A DNA stretch of 38,065 nt from an uncultured Ruminococcus sp. GTDB lineage: Bacteria > Bacillota > Clostridia > Oscillospirales > Ruminococcaceae. Position numbers and translations under genes: made by a program. The stretch spans positions 1 to 38,065 of the forward strand of contig CAMNJD010000565.1 of assembly GCA_946540705.1 (NCBI GenBank). Direction: 5' to 3'. A model generated the notes under the pieces. That model did no database searches. It was not told the origin of the DNA and worked only from the letters and a program-made list of their open reading frames with translations. This document shows positions 1-5,941 of this stretch, piece after piece; position 1 is the stretch's first letter; every line of letters begins with the position of its first letter.

Positions 1-18
1 ATTTTTTCGACGGGGGTA

Positions 19-360
19 TTACCATTTTTCATCGTTTGTGTAGCCGGTGTGCCGCGCATATAGCCCGCGCTCGTGTACTCGCTCGTGGCAATCGTGACAG
101 AGCGGCATGAGTTGCATTTGCTCCTCTCCGTTGTCGTCGGTGTACGTCCTGCTGTATGCCAGCTCCGGATAATCCTTGAGGTGGCGGACATGATGCACGA
201 GCGTCGCAGCCGTCAGCCTGTGTTCCACCTTGCACATCAGGCATTCACCGTGATTCTCTTTGATGATCTCTTTCGACAGTCTGCGCCAGTATCGGTCGTT
301 ATAAAATTCTTCGACGCATCCGGCGGTGATGAGCTGCTGGATCTGCTCCGGTGTGTACAT
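19..360 (-). CDS. HNH endonuclease, terminase-associated
   Basis: Homing-type HNH nuclease of 113 residues. A CxxC pair (ECLMC), then LVHHVRHLKDYPELA, then the closing LCHDCHERVHER form a zinc-bound HNH fold. The start chosen is the ATG at 360, preceded by GGAG at suitable spacing; the frame stays open upstream only through the leader/terminator region. HNH proteins encoded beside terS take part in cohesive-end cleavage with terminase in HK97-type phages (family knowledge). Here terS would be the next gene if the window is closed into a circle. The gene lies downstream of a predicted promoter and terminator, so it is probably the first gene of the late operon. Confidence 0.88.
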   Translation of the reverse strand: MYTPEQIQQLITAGCVEEFYNDRYWRRLSKEIIKENHGECLMCKVEHRLTAATLVHHVRHLKDYPELAYSRTYTDDNGEEQMQLMPLCHDCHERVHERGLYARHTGYTNDEKW

Positions 361-373
361 CGCTATACGCTCC

Positions 374-408
374 AAACAAAAGCACCCAAGCCGTAACTTG
401 AGTGCTTT
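374..408 (-). terminator. Intrinsic terminator in the late leader
   Basis: On the minus strand a 12-bp stem (397-408 with 379-390, one G-U pair, 6-nt loop) is followed by a U-rich run reading TTTTGTTT. It sits between the promoter at 497-526 and the HNH start at 360. On the plus strand the hairpin has no comparable T run. It would stop transcripts after roughly 115 nt unless antitermination occurs. Confidence 0.75.
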
Positions 409-490
409 CGCAATATTCAAAATCTGACAGAGCAGGAAAAGAGCAGGTGCACCTGCCGGAAAAGCTGCTTTCACTCTGTCGCTTTTCTAC
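409..490 (-). ncRNA. Structured late leader RNA (candidate)
   Basis: Predicted transcript between the promoter at 497-526 and the terminator at 374-408. It contains an outer stem of 7 bp (474-480 with 426-432) enclosing a perfect 14-bp palindrome at 443-456. It is not coding in any convincing way. It may be a short constitutive leader RNA, as made from the late promoter of lambdoid phages before antitermination. The fold and the start site are inferred only from the sequence. Confidence 0.5.
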
Positions 491-496
491 AAGTAC

Positions 497-526
497 AGTA
501 TAGCACAGATCAAGTGGGAACTTCAA
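497..526 (-). promoter_or_regulatory. Putative late promoter
   Basis: On the minus strand TTGAAG (521-526), an 18-bp spacer and TATACT (497-502) preceded by TGC make an extended -10 promoter. It overlaps the last codons of the regulator gene at 510-902 and points to HNH and, around the circle, terS. It shares the 10-mer GTGCTATACT with the plus-strand promoter at 14509-14537. Confidence 0.65.
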
Positions 527-902
527 TGCACTCTTTTACGGCCTGCAATGCTTTGCCGTGCATTTTTGTAACGCCGCGGTAGCTGTAATGCATATCGACA
601 GCGATCTGCTCCCATGTCTTACCGTTAATGTATCGCTCATAAAGCAGCGTCCGGTACGGCTCAGGCATCCGGCCAATCGTGCAGGCGATCTCAGTCTCCA
701 GACGGCACAGCTTTGCGACTTCGGCGGAGACTTTCCGCTCTGTATCCATAAGATTTGCAACGGCTGCATCCAGCTCGACACGGTGACCGTCCTCTGTGCG
801 CAGGTTCTCTGCAATCGCCCGAAGCTCCGCAAGGTGATCGCTGATCGCGTGTGTCCTCTTGATTGCATGACCGTACTGCTGCAAGTATTCCTTCGCTGTC
901 AT
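510..902 (-). CDS. Sigma-region-4-like late transcription regulator
   Basis: 130-residue protein. The N-terminal two thirds are helical and probably coiled coil. The C-terminal part (about 83-125: MPEPYRTLLYERYINGKTW, then EQIAVDMHYSYRGVTKMHG) has the sigma-70 region 4 helix-turn-helix pattern found in DUF1492/ArpU/RinA-type phage regulators. These switch on late genes and lie just upstream of terminase (family knowledge). The position fits: last gene of the early operon, with a promoter over its 3' end. The ATG at 902 overlaps the previous stop as ATGA, suggesting coupled translation. The exact subfamily is not certain. Confidence 0.78.
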   Translation of the reverse strand: MTAKEYLQQYGHAIKRTHAISDHLAELRAIAENLRTEDGHRVELDAAVANLMDTERKVSAEVAKLCRLETEIACTIGRMPEPYRTLLYERYINGKTWEQIAVDMHYSYRGVTKMHGKALQAVKECIEVPT

Positions 903-1024
903 TCGTCATCGTCCTCTCTTTCTCTGACCATCAGCCACACGATCAGCAGCAGCGCTGTCTCGATTGCCAGCGTGCCGATTGCACCGACGGCAATGCCAAT
1001 CAGTAACGCAATATTATCCATCAT
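899..1024 (-). CDS. Small single-pass membrane protein
   Basis: 41-residue ORF with one hydrophobic segment (about 5-32, including ALLIGIAVGAIGTLAIETAL and a following LLLIVWLMV) and a charged tail ending in REREDDDE. A GGAGGGAGA ribosome site precedes two consecutive ATGs; I took the first. The stop overlaps the regulator start by 4 bp. Function unknown; tiny membrane proteins at this position are common in phages. It lies well away from the lysis genes, so holin activity is not assumed. Confidence 0.6.
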   Translation of the reverse strand: MMDNIALLIGIAVGAIGTLAIETALLLIVWLMVREREDDDE

Positions 1025-1047
1025 GTATGTCTCCCTCCATCATAAAC

Positions 1048-1857
1048 TTAACTGCCGCATCCAGACGGACACGCTCGCCGCTCTGCCGTTTCAGGCTGCC
1101 ACACTCTGTTCGCAGCTCCTCGCAGTTCCGCCATCATGATTTTGTCGAGCCGGTTTACAAGCCGCCGCACTTCCCAGATTGGTGAGAACCAGACCGGTGT
1201 ATACCAGATATCTTCGCCGTTATCGCTGTCGAGCATCGGATGCAGCAGAGAATCTCCGATTTTAATTTTTGCTGCAAAACCAAGCAACGACAATTGCACA
1301 TAACACATCATTGCAGACACCTGCGATAAATCCTGCGCAAAAAGGCAGATGTAATCCTGACCGTTCGCCCCTGAATTTATCGTCTTTCTCAAAAACTCAT
1401 TCCCCGCGGCAATCAGAAGCGCGCCGCCGCCGCAAGCACAATCGCACACAGTAACTGGCTTGATTTCTTCCAGTGTGATTTTGTCCGGGAACTGCATTTG
1501 CGCCATTGCTGCGCACACATTGTAAGGCGTAAAAAACTGCCCATGCCAGTGAGAGCCGAGATCCAGGCTCATGTAAAGATCACCGAGAAAATCCTGTTCT
1601 CGGTCAGCCTCCAACTGCATGGCGATCTCCCCGAAGATCTGCGGGAACACCTGCATTTCATCCTTCGTGTACTTGTGTACGATGCCAATATAGGCGGCTT
1701 CCCGCTTCTCACGGAAGCGGCTGTCCACCGTGTTGGAAATCGACAGTGCAAACATCGTCATGCTGTCCTGCCACAGCTCCCATAGTTGGTGCGAACCGAT
1801 CAGGGAGTTGTACATCTTGACAATCCCGGCATACTGCTGTTTAGTTACCTTTGCCAT
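1048..1857 (-). CDS. N6-adenine DNA methyltransferase-like protein (HsdM/N6_Mtase type)
   Basis: 269 residues. GQFFTPYNVCAAMAQM (about 107-122) and the SAM-binding motif I VCDCACGGGALLIAAGN (about 137-153) are typical of the N6_Mtase/HsdM group. FAQDLSQVSAMMCYVQLSLLG follows, as in phage relatives. I cannot find the catalytic (N/D)PP(Y/F) motif IV: the segment after GDSLLHPM goes directly to DIWYTPVWFSPIWEVRRL. The protein may modify phage DNA against host restriction, may use a divergent catalytic motif, or may be inactive. ATG at 1857 overlaps the recombinase stop by one base (TAATG), so the two are probably co-translated. No restriction subunit is nearby. Confidence 0.75.
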   Translation of the reverse strand: MAKVTKQQYAGIVKMYNSLIGSHQLWELWQDSMTMFALSISNTVDSRFREKREAAYIGIVHKYTKDEMQVFPQIFGEIAMQLEADREQDFLGDLYMSLDLGSHWHGQFFTPYNVCAAMAQMQFPDKITLEEIKPVTVCDCACGGGALLIAAGNEFLRKTINSGANGQDYICLFAQDLSQVSAMMCYVQLSLLGFAAKIKIGDSLLHPMLDSDNGEDIWYTPVWFSPIWEVRRLVNRLDKIMMAELRGAANRVWQPETAERRACPSGCGS

Positions 1858-2660
1858 TACCAATTCACCGCCTTGTCCACTGCATCTTTTTGTTGTTCCT
1901 GTGATTGCCGCAGATATATCTGGGTAACATTTACACTACCGTGGCCTAAAATATCTGCCAGTAATGCAATGTCGTTTTTTCTCTTCAAAAACTCGATAGC
2001 GAAGAAATGCCGAAAGGAATGTGCGTGCATCACTTCACGGGGAATGTGATATTTTTCTGCGAAGATTTTCAGCCTATTATTTACGGCTTCTTTCGACACA
2101 CCTTTACTGCGGATCGTGCGCAGGACAAGTTCATCATCGGCGAGTGCAGAGAGATATTCCTGCATTTCATCGACAAGCGATTTCGGAAAATAGATTGTTC
2201 GCATATGTGCCTTGGTCGGCATTGTAACGCTGCCTTTCTGAATATCTTTCTTTGTGATTCTCCTCGCTTCTGAGATGCGCATACCCGTCTTTGAAAGCAG
2301 CAGGATGTTGAAATACCACACAATATTGCCATCAGCTTTCAGGCCTTCTAGAAGACGCTCGACCTGCTCAGAGGTGATGACATTGTCGATGTATGTTTTC
2401 CTCTGTTCCTTAATTTGCTTGACACGCATCGGTATTTCTTTGAATTTGCAGTATTGCAGGATCGCTGTGATCCTGTTGTTGACCGTCTTTGGCTTTAGCC
2501 CTTTTTCGATCAGGCTCTGCTTGAATGCAATCAGATTCGGCTTTGTGATCTCGTCATACTGTTCCGAATACTGCTGTAATCCCGTCAAATAGACTTTAAT
2601 CGTGTTCTTGGATAATTCCTCTTCATAAAGATAGTTTCGGAATCCATCAAAGTCAATCAC
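1857..2660 (-). CDS. Second tyrosine recombinase (XerC/D-like, in the early operon)
   Basis: 267 residues from GTG at 2660, which has AAGGAGG 9 nt upstream; the reading frame upstream is a shadow of the preceding gene. The N-terminal SAM-like core-binding domain (NYLYEEELSKNTIKVYLTGL) is followed by a complete catalytic set: Arg in TGMRISEARRI, Lys in MPTKAHMRTI, HxxR in HSFRHFFA, LGHGSVN, and the Tyr in TQIYLRQ. It lacks an arm-binding N-terminal extension, unlike the integrase at 19056. It is far from attP and in the late part of the early operon. It could resolve multimers, invert DNA or act with the methylase; no recombination site was recognised nearby. Confidence 0.9.
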   Translation of the reverse strand: MIDFDGFRNYLYEEELSKNTIKVYLTGLQQYSEQYDEITKPNLIAFKQSLIEKGLKPKTVNNRITAILQYCKFKEIPMRVKQIKEQRKTYIDNVITSEQVERLLEGLKADGNIVWYFNILLLSKTGMRISEARRITKKDIQKGSVTMPTKAHMRTIYFPKSLVDEMQEYLSALADDELVLRTIRSKGVSKEAVNNRLKIFAEKYHIPREVMHAHSFRHFFAIEFLKRKNDIALLADILGHGSVNVTQIYLRQSQEQQKDAVDKAVNW

Positions 2661-2664
2661 TTCA

Positions 2665-3066
2665 TCATTCCTCCTTACGCCACATATTCCCAGATCTTTT
2701 CTTTCTGCGGTCTCTGTCCATATTCGGAAGCGCGTTCCTGATATGATGCACCGGTGGCCTGCGATCTGTCCGGCTGTCGGCAGCGCGGATGTAACGAACC
2801 GGCTTCCAGCGCCTGCGCGGCGGTGTCTCGTATTGCTCTTGCGTAGCATCGGCAAGTGCATTACAGATATTAGGTAAGGTATCGTTAAGGAATTGACCAA
2901 TGCATTCAACGATTTTCCGAAAAGCATCCGCGATAGCCTCAACTGCTTCACGGACGGACTCTATAACCCGATCAATATGCAGCGGATACCAATAGCGCCC
3001 GATGTGAAAAAACAGATCGTCTAACATGATCCATTCGGAGCAGCTCCATTCTGTTACTTCATTCAT
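2665..3066 (-). CDS. Hypothetical protein
   Basis: 133 residues from ATG at 3066, which follows GAGGTG. The N-terminal half is acidic and aromatic (WIMLDDLFFHIGRYWY) with amphipathic helices to about residue 75. The C-terminal 50 residues are strongly basic (RRRWKPVRYIR, RDRRKKRSGNMWRK), suggesting nucleic-acid contact. No family recognised. Its end carries the ribosome site of the downstream recombinase, so they are in one operon. Confidence 0.6.
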   Translation of the reverse strand: MNEVTEWSCSEWIMLDDLFFHIGRYWYPLHIDRVIESVREAVEAIADAFRKIVECIGQFLNDTLPNICNALADATQEQYETPPRRRWKPVRYIRAADSRTDRRPPVHHIRNALPNMDRDRRKKRSGNMWRKEE

Positions 3067-3199
3067 TCCGCACCTCACTTCTGAGCCATTCAATCATACC
3101 GTCTGCTCGACCTCTTATCCCTGCACACTTCATCTCGGTGAATGCAGTAATCACATTCGATTGCCTTCGCCATCGGTCGCGTTTTCTTGAAACTGCCAT
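3059..3199 (-). CDS. Small hypothetical protein, 46 aa
   Basis: ATG at 3199 lies after GGAGATAG at acceptable spacing. The basic N-terminus (MAVSRKRDRWRRQ) is followed by a segment ending GMIEWLRSEVRNE. The stop overlaps the next start. A second short frame over the same bases, from an ATG near 3178, encodes a 27-residue peptide with CDYCIHRDEVC but has no clear ribosome site. Either frame could be the real gene; the gap is otherwise empty. Confidence 0.45.
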   Translation of the reverse strand: MAVSRKRDRWRRQSNVITAFTEMKCAGIRGRADGMIEWLRSEVRNE

Positions 3200-3205
3200 T
3201 TATTT

Positions 3206-3556
3206 CTATCTCCTTTCGTTTCCTGCCTGATCATCACATAACGATTCTTTGAATTCAATACCATAGGCATCTTTCAGATGATTCAGCGCATCGCGTGTTG
3301 TGACTTCCCGCCCCATGATGCCTGTCGCCATCATCCTGCACACTTCTTCCACCTGACCGTGAAATTTCCGCAGCCGTTTCCGTTTCCAGCCCATCCATTC
3401 CAGTGCGATGAAGCAAACAGCCATAGCCTGCTTAAACACATCCCACTCCACTTTTTCGTAGATCTCGTCCTTGTACTGTGTCAAAGCACTTTCCACATCC
3501 GCCTGAATTTTATTATCAAGTTTCGATTTGCTGTATGTTTGCCAGTATGCCCGCAT
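3206..3556 (-). CDS. Hypothetical protein
   Basis: 116 residues. ATG at 3556 is preferred to the one at 3565 because GGGAGG lies 9 nt upstream of it. The protein is helical and charged, with a central hydrophobic helix (AMAVCFIALEWMGW, about 49-62) and RKRLRKFHGQVEEVC after it. No domain recognised. It is packed between other small genes of the early operon. Confidence 0.6.
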   Translation of the reverse strand: MRAYWQTYSKSKLDNKIQADVESALTQYKDEIYEKVEWDVFKQAMAVCFIALEWMGWKRKRLRKFHGQVEEVCRMMATGIMGREVTTRDALNHLKDAYGIEFKESLCDDQAGNERR

Positions 3557-3558
3557 AG

Positions 3559-3687
3559 TCACCATCCTCCCTCGTACAGCATTATCGCAGACAGCACTGC
3601 CATATCAGCAGCAACAGCACAGCCGGCAGTTATCGCATCAACGAACGCCAAAAAAATCACTGAATAATAATCAATCGCTGTCTTCAT
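3559..3687 (-). CDS. Small membrane protein, 42 aa
   Basis: ATG at 3687 follows AAAGGGAG. The ORF is mostly hydrophobic (YYSVIFLAFVDAITAGCAV, then AADMAVLSAIML), predicting one long or two short membrane helices. It overlaps the end of the upstream gene (3671-4090) and the downstream start, typical of coupled phage genes. Function unknown. Confidence 0.55.
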   Translation of the reverse strand: MKTAIDYYSVIFLAFVDAITAGCAVAADMAVLSAIMLYEGGW

Positions 3688-4090
3688 GTGAACTCCCTTT
3701 CTTTGCCGCAAGTCTCGCAGCAGCATATCTGTAAATTTCACGCAGATGATACAGCGCGCCGGAATACAGCCGCGGAAGCTCGTCCGGATTGTCGGTGATA
3801 AACAGGCGGTTCCGGCATCCGTCCAGCATATCGCTCTCGATGTTTGCGTGCTGCCGACTCGGCGGCTTATCGTCCGGCGGAACCGGCTCGACAGGAAAGA
3901 CATCGTTCATTCCGGTGATGACAACACTGCGCGTTTTCGGATCCGACAGCTCACACTCGTAAAAGATCCCGAACTTGTCGCCCTTCCGGATGATGCAGCC
4001 GGTCAGGATATACTCTCCGTCGAGGAGCAGCCGTTCATTAAGCACCCGCACCCGCCGTCCGAGGTTCTGCTTGACCTCTGAAATATCCAT
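3671..4090 (-). CDS. Hypothetical protein
   Basis: 139 residues from ATG at 4090 (MDISEVKQNLGRRVRVL), preceded by GAGGTGA. The N-terminal half (about 12-60) has alternating hydrophobic residues suggesting a small beta barrel (YILTGCIIRKGDKFGIFYE). A proline-rich linker follows (PVEPVPPDDKPPS), then a helical C-terminus. No family recognised. The small-barrel impression is inference only. Confidence 0.55.
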   Translation of the reverse strand: MDISEVKQNLGRRVRVLNERLLLDGEYILTGCIIRKGDKFGIFYECELSDPKTRSVVITGMNDVFPVEPVPPDDKPPSRQHANIESDMLDGCRNRLFITDNPDELPRLYSGALYHLREIYRYAAARLAAKKGSSHEDSD

Positions 4091-4095
4091 GCTGC

Positions 4096-4176
4096 TCACC
4101 TCATTCCGAGAACTGGATTTTCTGTGGATGCTTCCTTTCCCACTCCGCCGCACGGACACGGTTTCAGTTCAGCCAC
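4096..4176 (-). CDS. 26-aa zinc-knuckle peptide, possibly a gene remnant
   Basis: GTG at 4176 has AGGAGG upstream. The product starts MAELKPCPCGG, the usual opening of small phage zinc-ribbon (Lar-like) proteins, but stops after 26 residues without the second cysteine pair. It is probably the decayed N-terminus of a zinc-ribbon gene, or a short translated peptide that couples into the gene at 3671-4090. Confidence 0.35.
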   Translation of the reverse strand: MAELKPCPCGGVGKEASTENPVLGMR

Positions 4177-4188
4177 TGTCAGCACCTC

Positions 4189-4578
4189 CTATACGCTTTG
4201 ATATTCAAGTGATTCCATGACCGCTATATTTTCTTCTGTTGGTTCGATTCCAAGTCTGTCACATAGCTTTATGCGCAGTCTGTGTTTGACTATCACGAAA
4301 ATAAAGTTCGCAATTGCAGTGCAGCATGAATTTATCACAAGTACAGCGGCAATCTTGACAGTATCATTCATTTTGATGTTATCCACAAGCATTGTCGCAA
4401 GGATCATAAACGCGCCGAGCAGTATGTTGTATGGCGCACTTTCGACAAGGTTGATTTTTGCTGATCGTATCTCACACCATACTGGTGTCTTTCCACGCTC
4501 TATGTTCTGTTTCACACGGTCAAATTCTTTCTTGTATCGCACTAAATCCTGCTCTTTTTTGGCAAAAAGATAATACAT
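4189..4578 (-). CDS. Two-pass membrane protein, unknown function
   Basis: 129 residues. Two hydrophobic helices, about 49-66 (PYNILLGAFMILATMLV) and about 74-97 (VKIAAVLVINSCCTAIANF, then IFVIV), are separated by a short polar loop and flanked by basic segments. The N-terminal 45 residues are charged and helical, and the C-terminus is acidic (EPTEENIAVMESLE). The topology suggests both ends are cytoplasmic. Superinfection exclusion or membrane anchoring is possible; the sequence does not decide. Confidence 0.6.
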   Translation of the reverse strand: MYYLFAKKEQDLVRYKKEFDRVKQNIERGKTPVWCEIRSAKINLVESAPYNILLGAFMILATMLVDNIKMNDTVKIAAVLVINSCCTAIANFIFVIVKHRLRIKLCDRLGIEPTEENIAVMESLEYQSV

Positions 4579-4581
4579 TCA

Positions 4582-4875
4582 TTAACCTCCGTCCATACGA
4601 GCGCCGCAATGTGGGCAGTAATCTGTTTCAAGGCATTCTCCGTCAGATCCTTCTGCATCCGTTCCGCAAGCTGTGCAGTAGCACCAGTCATCCTCATGTC
4701 TGTAATTCCACCGCCCGTGCCGCACTTCCGTCTTGATTGTGGGCATCTCTTTCACAAATTCTTCAATTAGACCTATCACTTGCACAGCAGCTTCGCCGAA
4801 TGCCGACACATATTCATCAGGCTTGATTCTTGCAAGATATGCAAGCAGGTATTTTCTGTCAATCGGTTCCAGCAT
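4582..4875 (-). CDS. Small protein with C-terminal zinc ribbon
   Basis: 97 residues from ATG at 4875 with GGAGGT 8 nt upstream. An N-terminal helical part (residues 1-50) is followed by RHGRWNY and two cysteine pairs, CTAC (about 68-71) and CPHC (about 87-90), a zinc ribbon common in small clostridial phage proteins. It overlaps the upstream gene by 17 bp. Function unknown; nucleic-acid or protein binding is likely. Confidence 0.65.
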   Translation of the reverse strand: MLEPIDRKYLLAYLARIKPDEYVSAFGEAAVQVIGLIEEFVKEMPTIKTEVRHGRWNYRHEDDWCYCTACGTDAEGSDGECLETDYCPHCGARMDGG

Positions 4876-5143
4876 CTTCGCTCACCTCCTGTTTGAGCCA
4901 TTCAAGGTTTCCGGCAATGCATCCGTCGCCATATCCGCTATCGCATTTGCCGTTGTTGTATGCACACCGATAGCATGCTGTTCCGATTGCGCTCAACAGT
5001 TCTTCCTCGTCCGTCATCTGACGGATGCGGTCGGCGTTCGTCATAGGCTTACAATCTTCGCACAGTTCTCCGTTCACGATCAAGGCGCCGCATTTATTGC
5101 AATGCTTATACGGCTTGATCATCGACTTTCTGCTCATTGTCAT
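4859..5143 (-). CDS. Cysteine-rich zinc-binding phage protein
   Basis: 94 residues from ATG at 5143, preceded by GGAAGGAG and lying 1 nt after the RusA stop. Two cysteine clusters are visible: CNKCGALIVNGELCEDC near the N-terminus and CYRCAYNNGKC with a later C before GNLEWLKQEV. MTNADRIRQMTDEEEL in the middle is a hallmark of a small conserved family in Bacillota phages, with no established function. Confidence 0.7.
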   Translation of the reverse strand: MTMSRKSMIKPYKHCNKCGALIVNGELCEDCKPMTNADRIRQMTDEEELLSAIGTACYRCAYNNGKCDSGYGDGCIAGNLEWLKQEVSEDAGTD

Positions 5144-5144
5144 A

Positions 5145-5672
5145 TCACTCCTTCCCAGCTCGGCATTCGCAGCCGGTACGCGGATCGCAGATAAAAAATC
5201 CGTCCAGCTTGCAAGTGCATCCTTCTGCGTCCCAGTCTGCATACACACATTCATGGCAGCCCTGCTTCTTGACATTCGGTTTCAGTTCCTCGATCCGGAC
5301 ATAGATGCCCGGCGTCGCAGACCAGAACTTTTCCGTGATGCCGGACGCGATGATGCAATCGTCTTTCCAGTAGCCGAGTTTCGTCATGATATCATTCATC
5401 GCTTTCGGCAAGTTGTCGTAATCCGGCTTGTTTGTGTACCACTCTCCGTCATAGTGCTTGCCTTTGATCGGGAACATCCACTTGACGATCAGGCGGATCG
5501 CTCCGGTGTACGGCTTCGGCGGGATGTGCCGAGCCAAGTGTGAAGTCAACTTCCCCTCTGTGTCAGCATTCGCACGGTCGTATGAGATCACCTTGCCGCC
5601 TTTCGTCTTCCCCCACCCGCGGGCTTGCTTCGTCGCAGTCGGCGGGATCATCGGCATGAAGAACTCTGTCAC
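5145..5672 (-). CDS. rusA: RusA-family Holliday junction resolvase with C-terminal zinc knuckle
   Basis: 175 residues from GTG at 5672 with GAAGGGAG 8 nt upstream; the longer upstream frame is not needed. The core matches RusA: PMIPPTATKQARGW at the start, and the acidic catalytic cluster KPDYDNLPKAMNDIM followed by GYWKDDCII. RusA enzymes cut four-way junctions and other branched DNA as dimers (family knowledge). After the core ends near IRIEEL-like sequence (YVRIEELKP) there is an extra 35-40 residues with about seven cysteines (CHECVYADWDAEGCTC, then CDPRTGCEC). This tail is absent from the minimal family and probably binds zinc. The gene sits next to the putative origin. Confidence 0.88.
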   Translation of the reverse strand: MTEFFMPMIPPTATKQARGWGKTKGGKVISYDRANADTEGKLTSHLARHIPPKPYTGAIRLIVKWMFPIKGKHYDGEWYTNKPDYDNLPKAMNDIMTKLGYWKDDCIIASGITEKFWSATPGIYVRIEELKPNVKKQGCHECVYADWDAEGCTCKLDGFFICDPRTGCECRAGKE

Positions 5673-5726
5673 TGATTTTGCTCCCTTCTGCGCGCCGGTC
5701 TGGCAGCGCGGATATTTATGCAATAT

Positions 5727-5941
5727 TTTTTTGGGCGCTCTCAAGCCCAAAAAATATATATAAATATATATACGGTTTGAGCTCAAACCTCAAATATCGG
5801 TAAAACGCCTTTTTTTGAGCTTATAGCTCAAATATCGGTAAATCGCCCTTTTTTGAGCTGAGCGCAAATATCGGTAAAATGCCGATTTTTGAGCTCACAC
5901 CTCAGAGCTCAAATCACCGATTTTTGAGCTTGCTTTGAGCC
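5727..5941 (-). other. Putative replication origin (iterons, palindromes, AT-rich block)
   Basis: Non-coding except for the left end of the helicase gene. Four copies of CAAATATCGG or a degenerate form start at 5791, 5829, 5865 and 5910, spaced about 36-45 bp. Between them TTTGAGCT/AGCTCAAA pairs form palindromes at 5776-5787, 5814-5832, 5852-5868 (one mismatch) and 5888-5913. A 24-bp stretch with only A and T lies at 5749-5772, next to a 10-bp inverted repeat (5727-5736 / 5745-5754) that has A rather than T after the stem on both strands and so is not a terminator. Iterons plus an AT-rich unwinding block beside the primase-helicase gene is the usual origin design. Confidence 0.7.

Noticed and set aside
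1..30. cos overhang at the window edge
   Set aside because: The position between HNH and terS is suggestive and a CGGGGG run is present, but no physical-end evidence can be read from sequence alone; the ends may just be an assembly rotation.
899..1024. Small membrane protein as a holin
   Set aside because: A clear holin sits beside the endolysin at 23606-23986; this one lies in the early operon.
5727..5754. 10-bp inverted repeat as a terminator between RusA and the helicase gene
   Set aside because: The T runs lie before the stem and A runs after it on both strands, so neither RNA ends in a U tract. It fits better as part of the origin.
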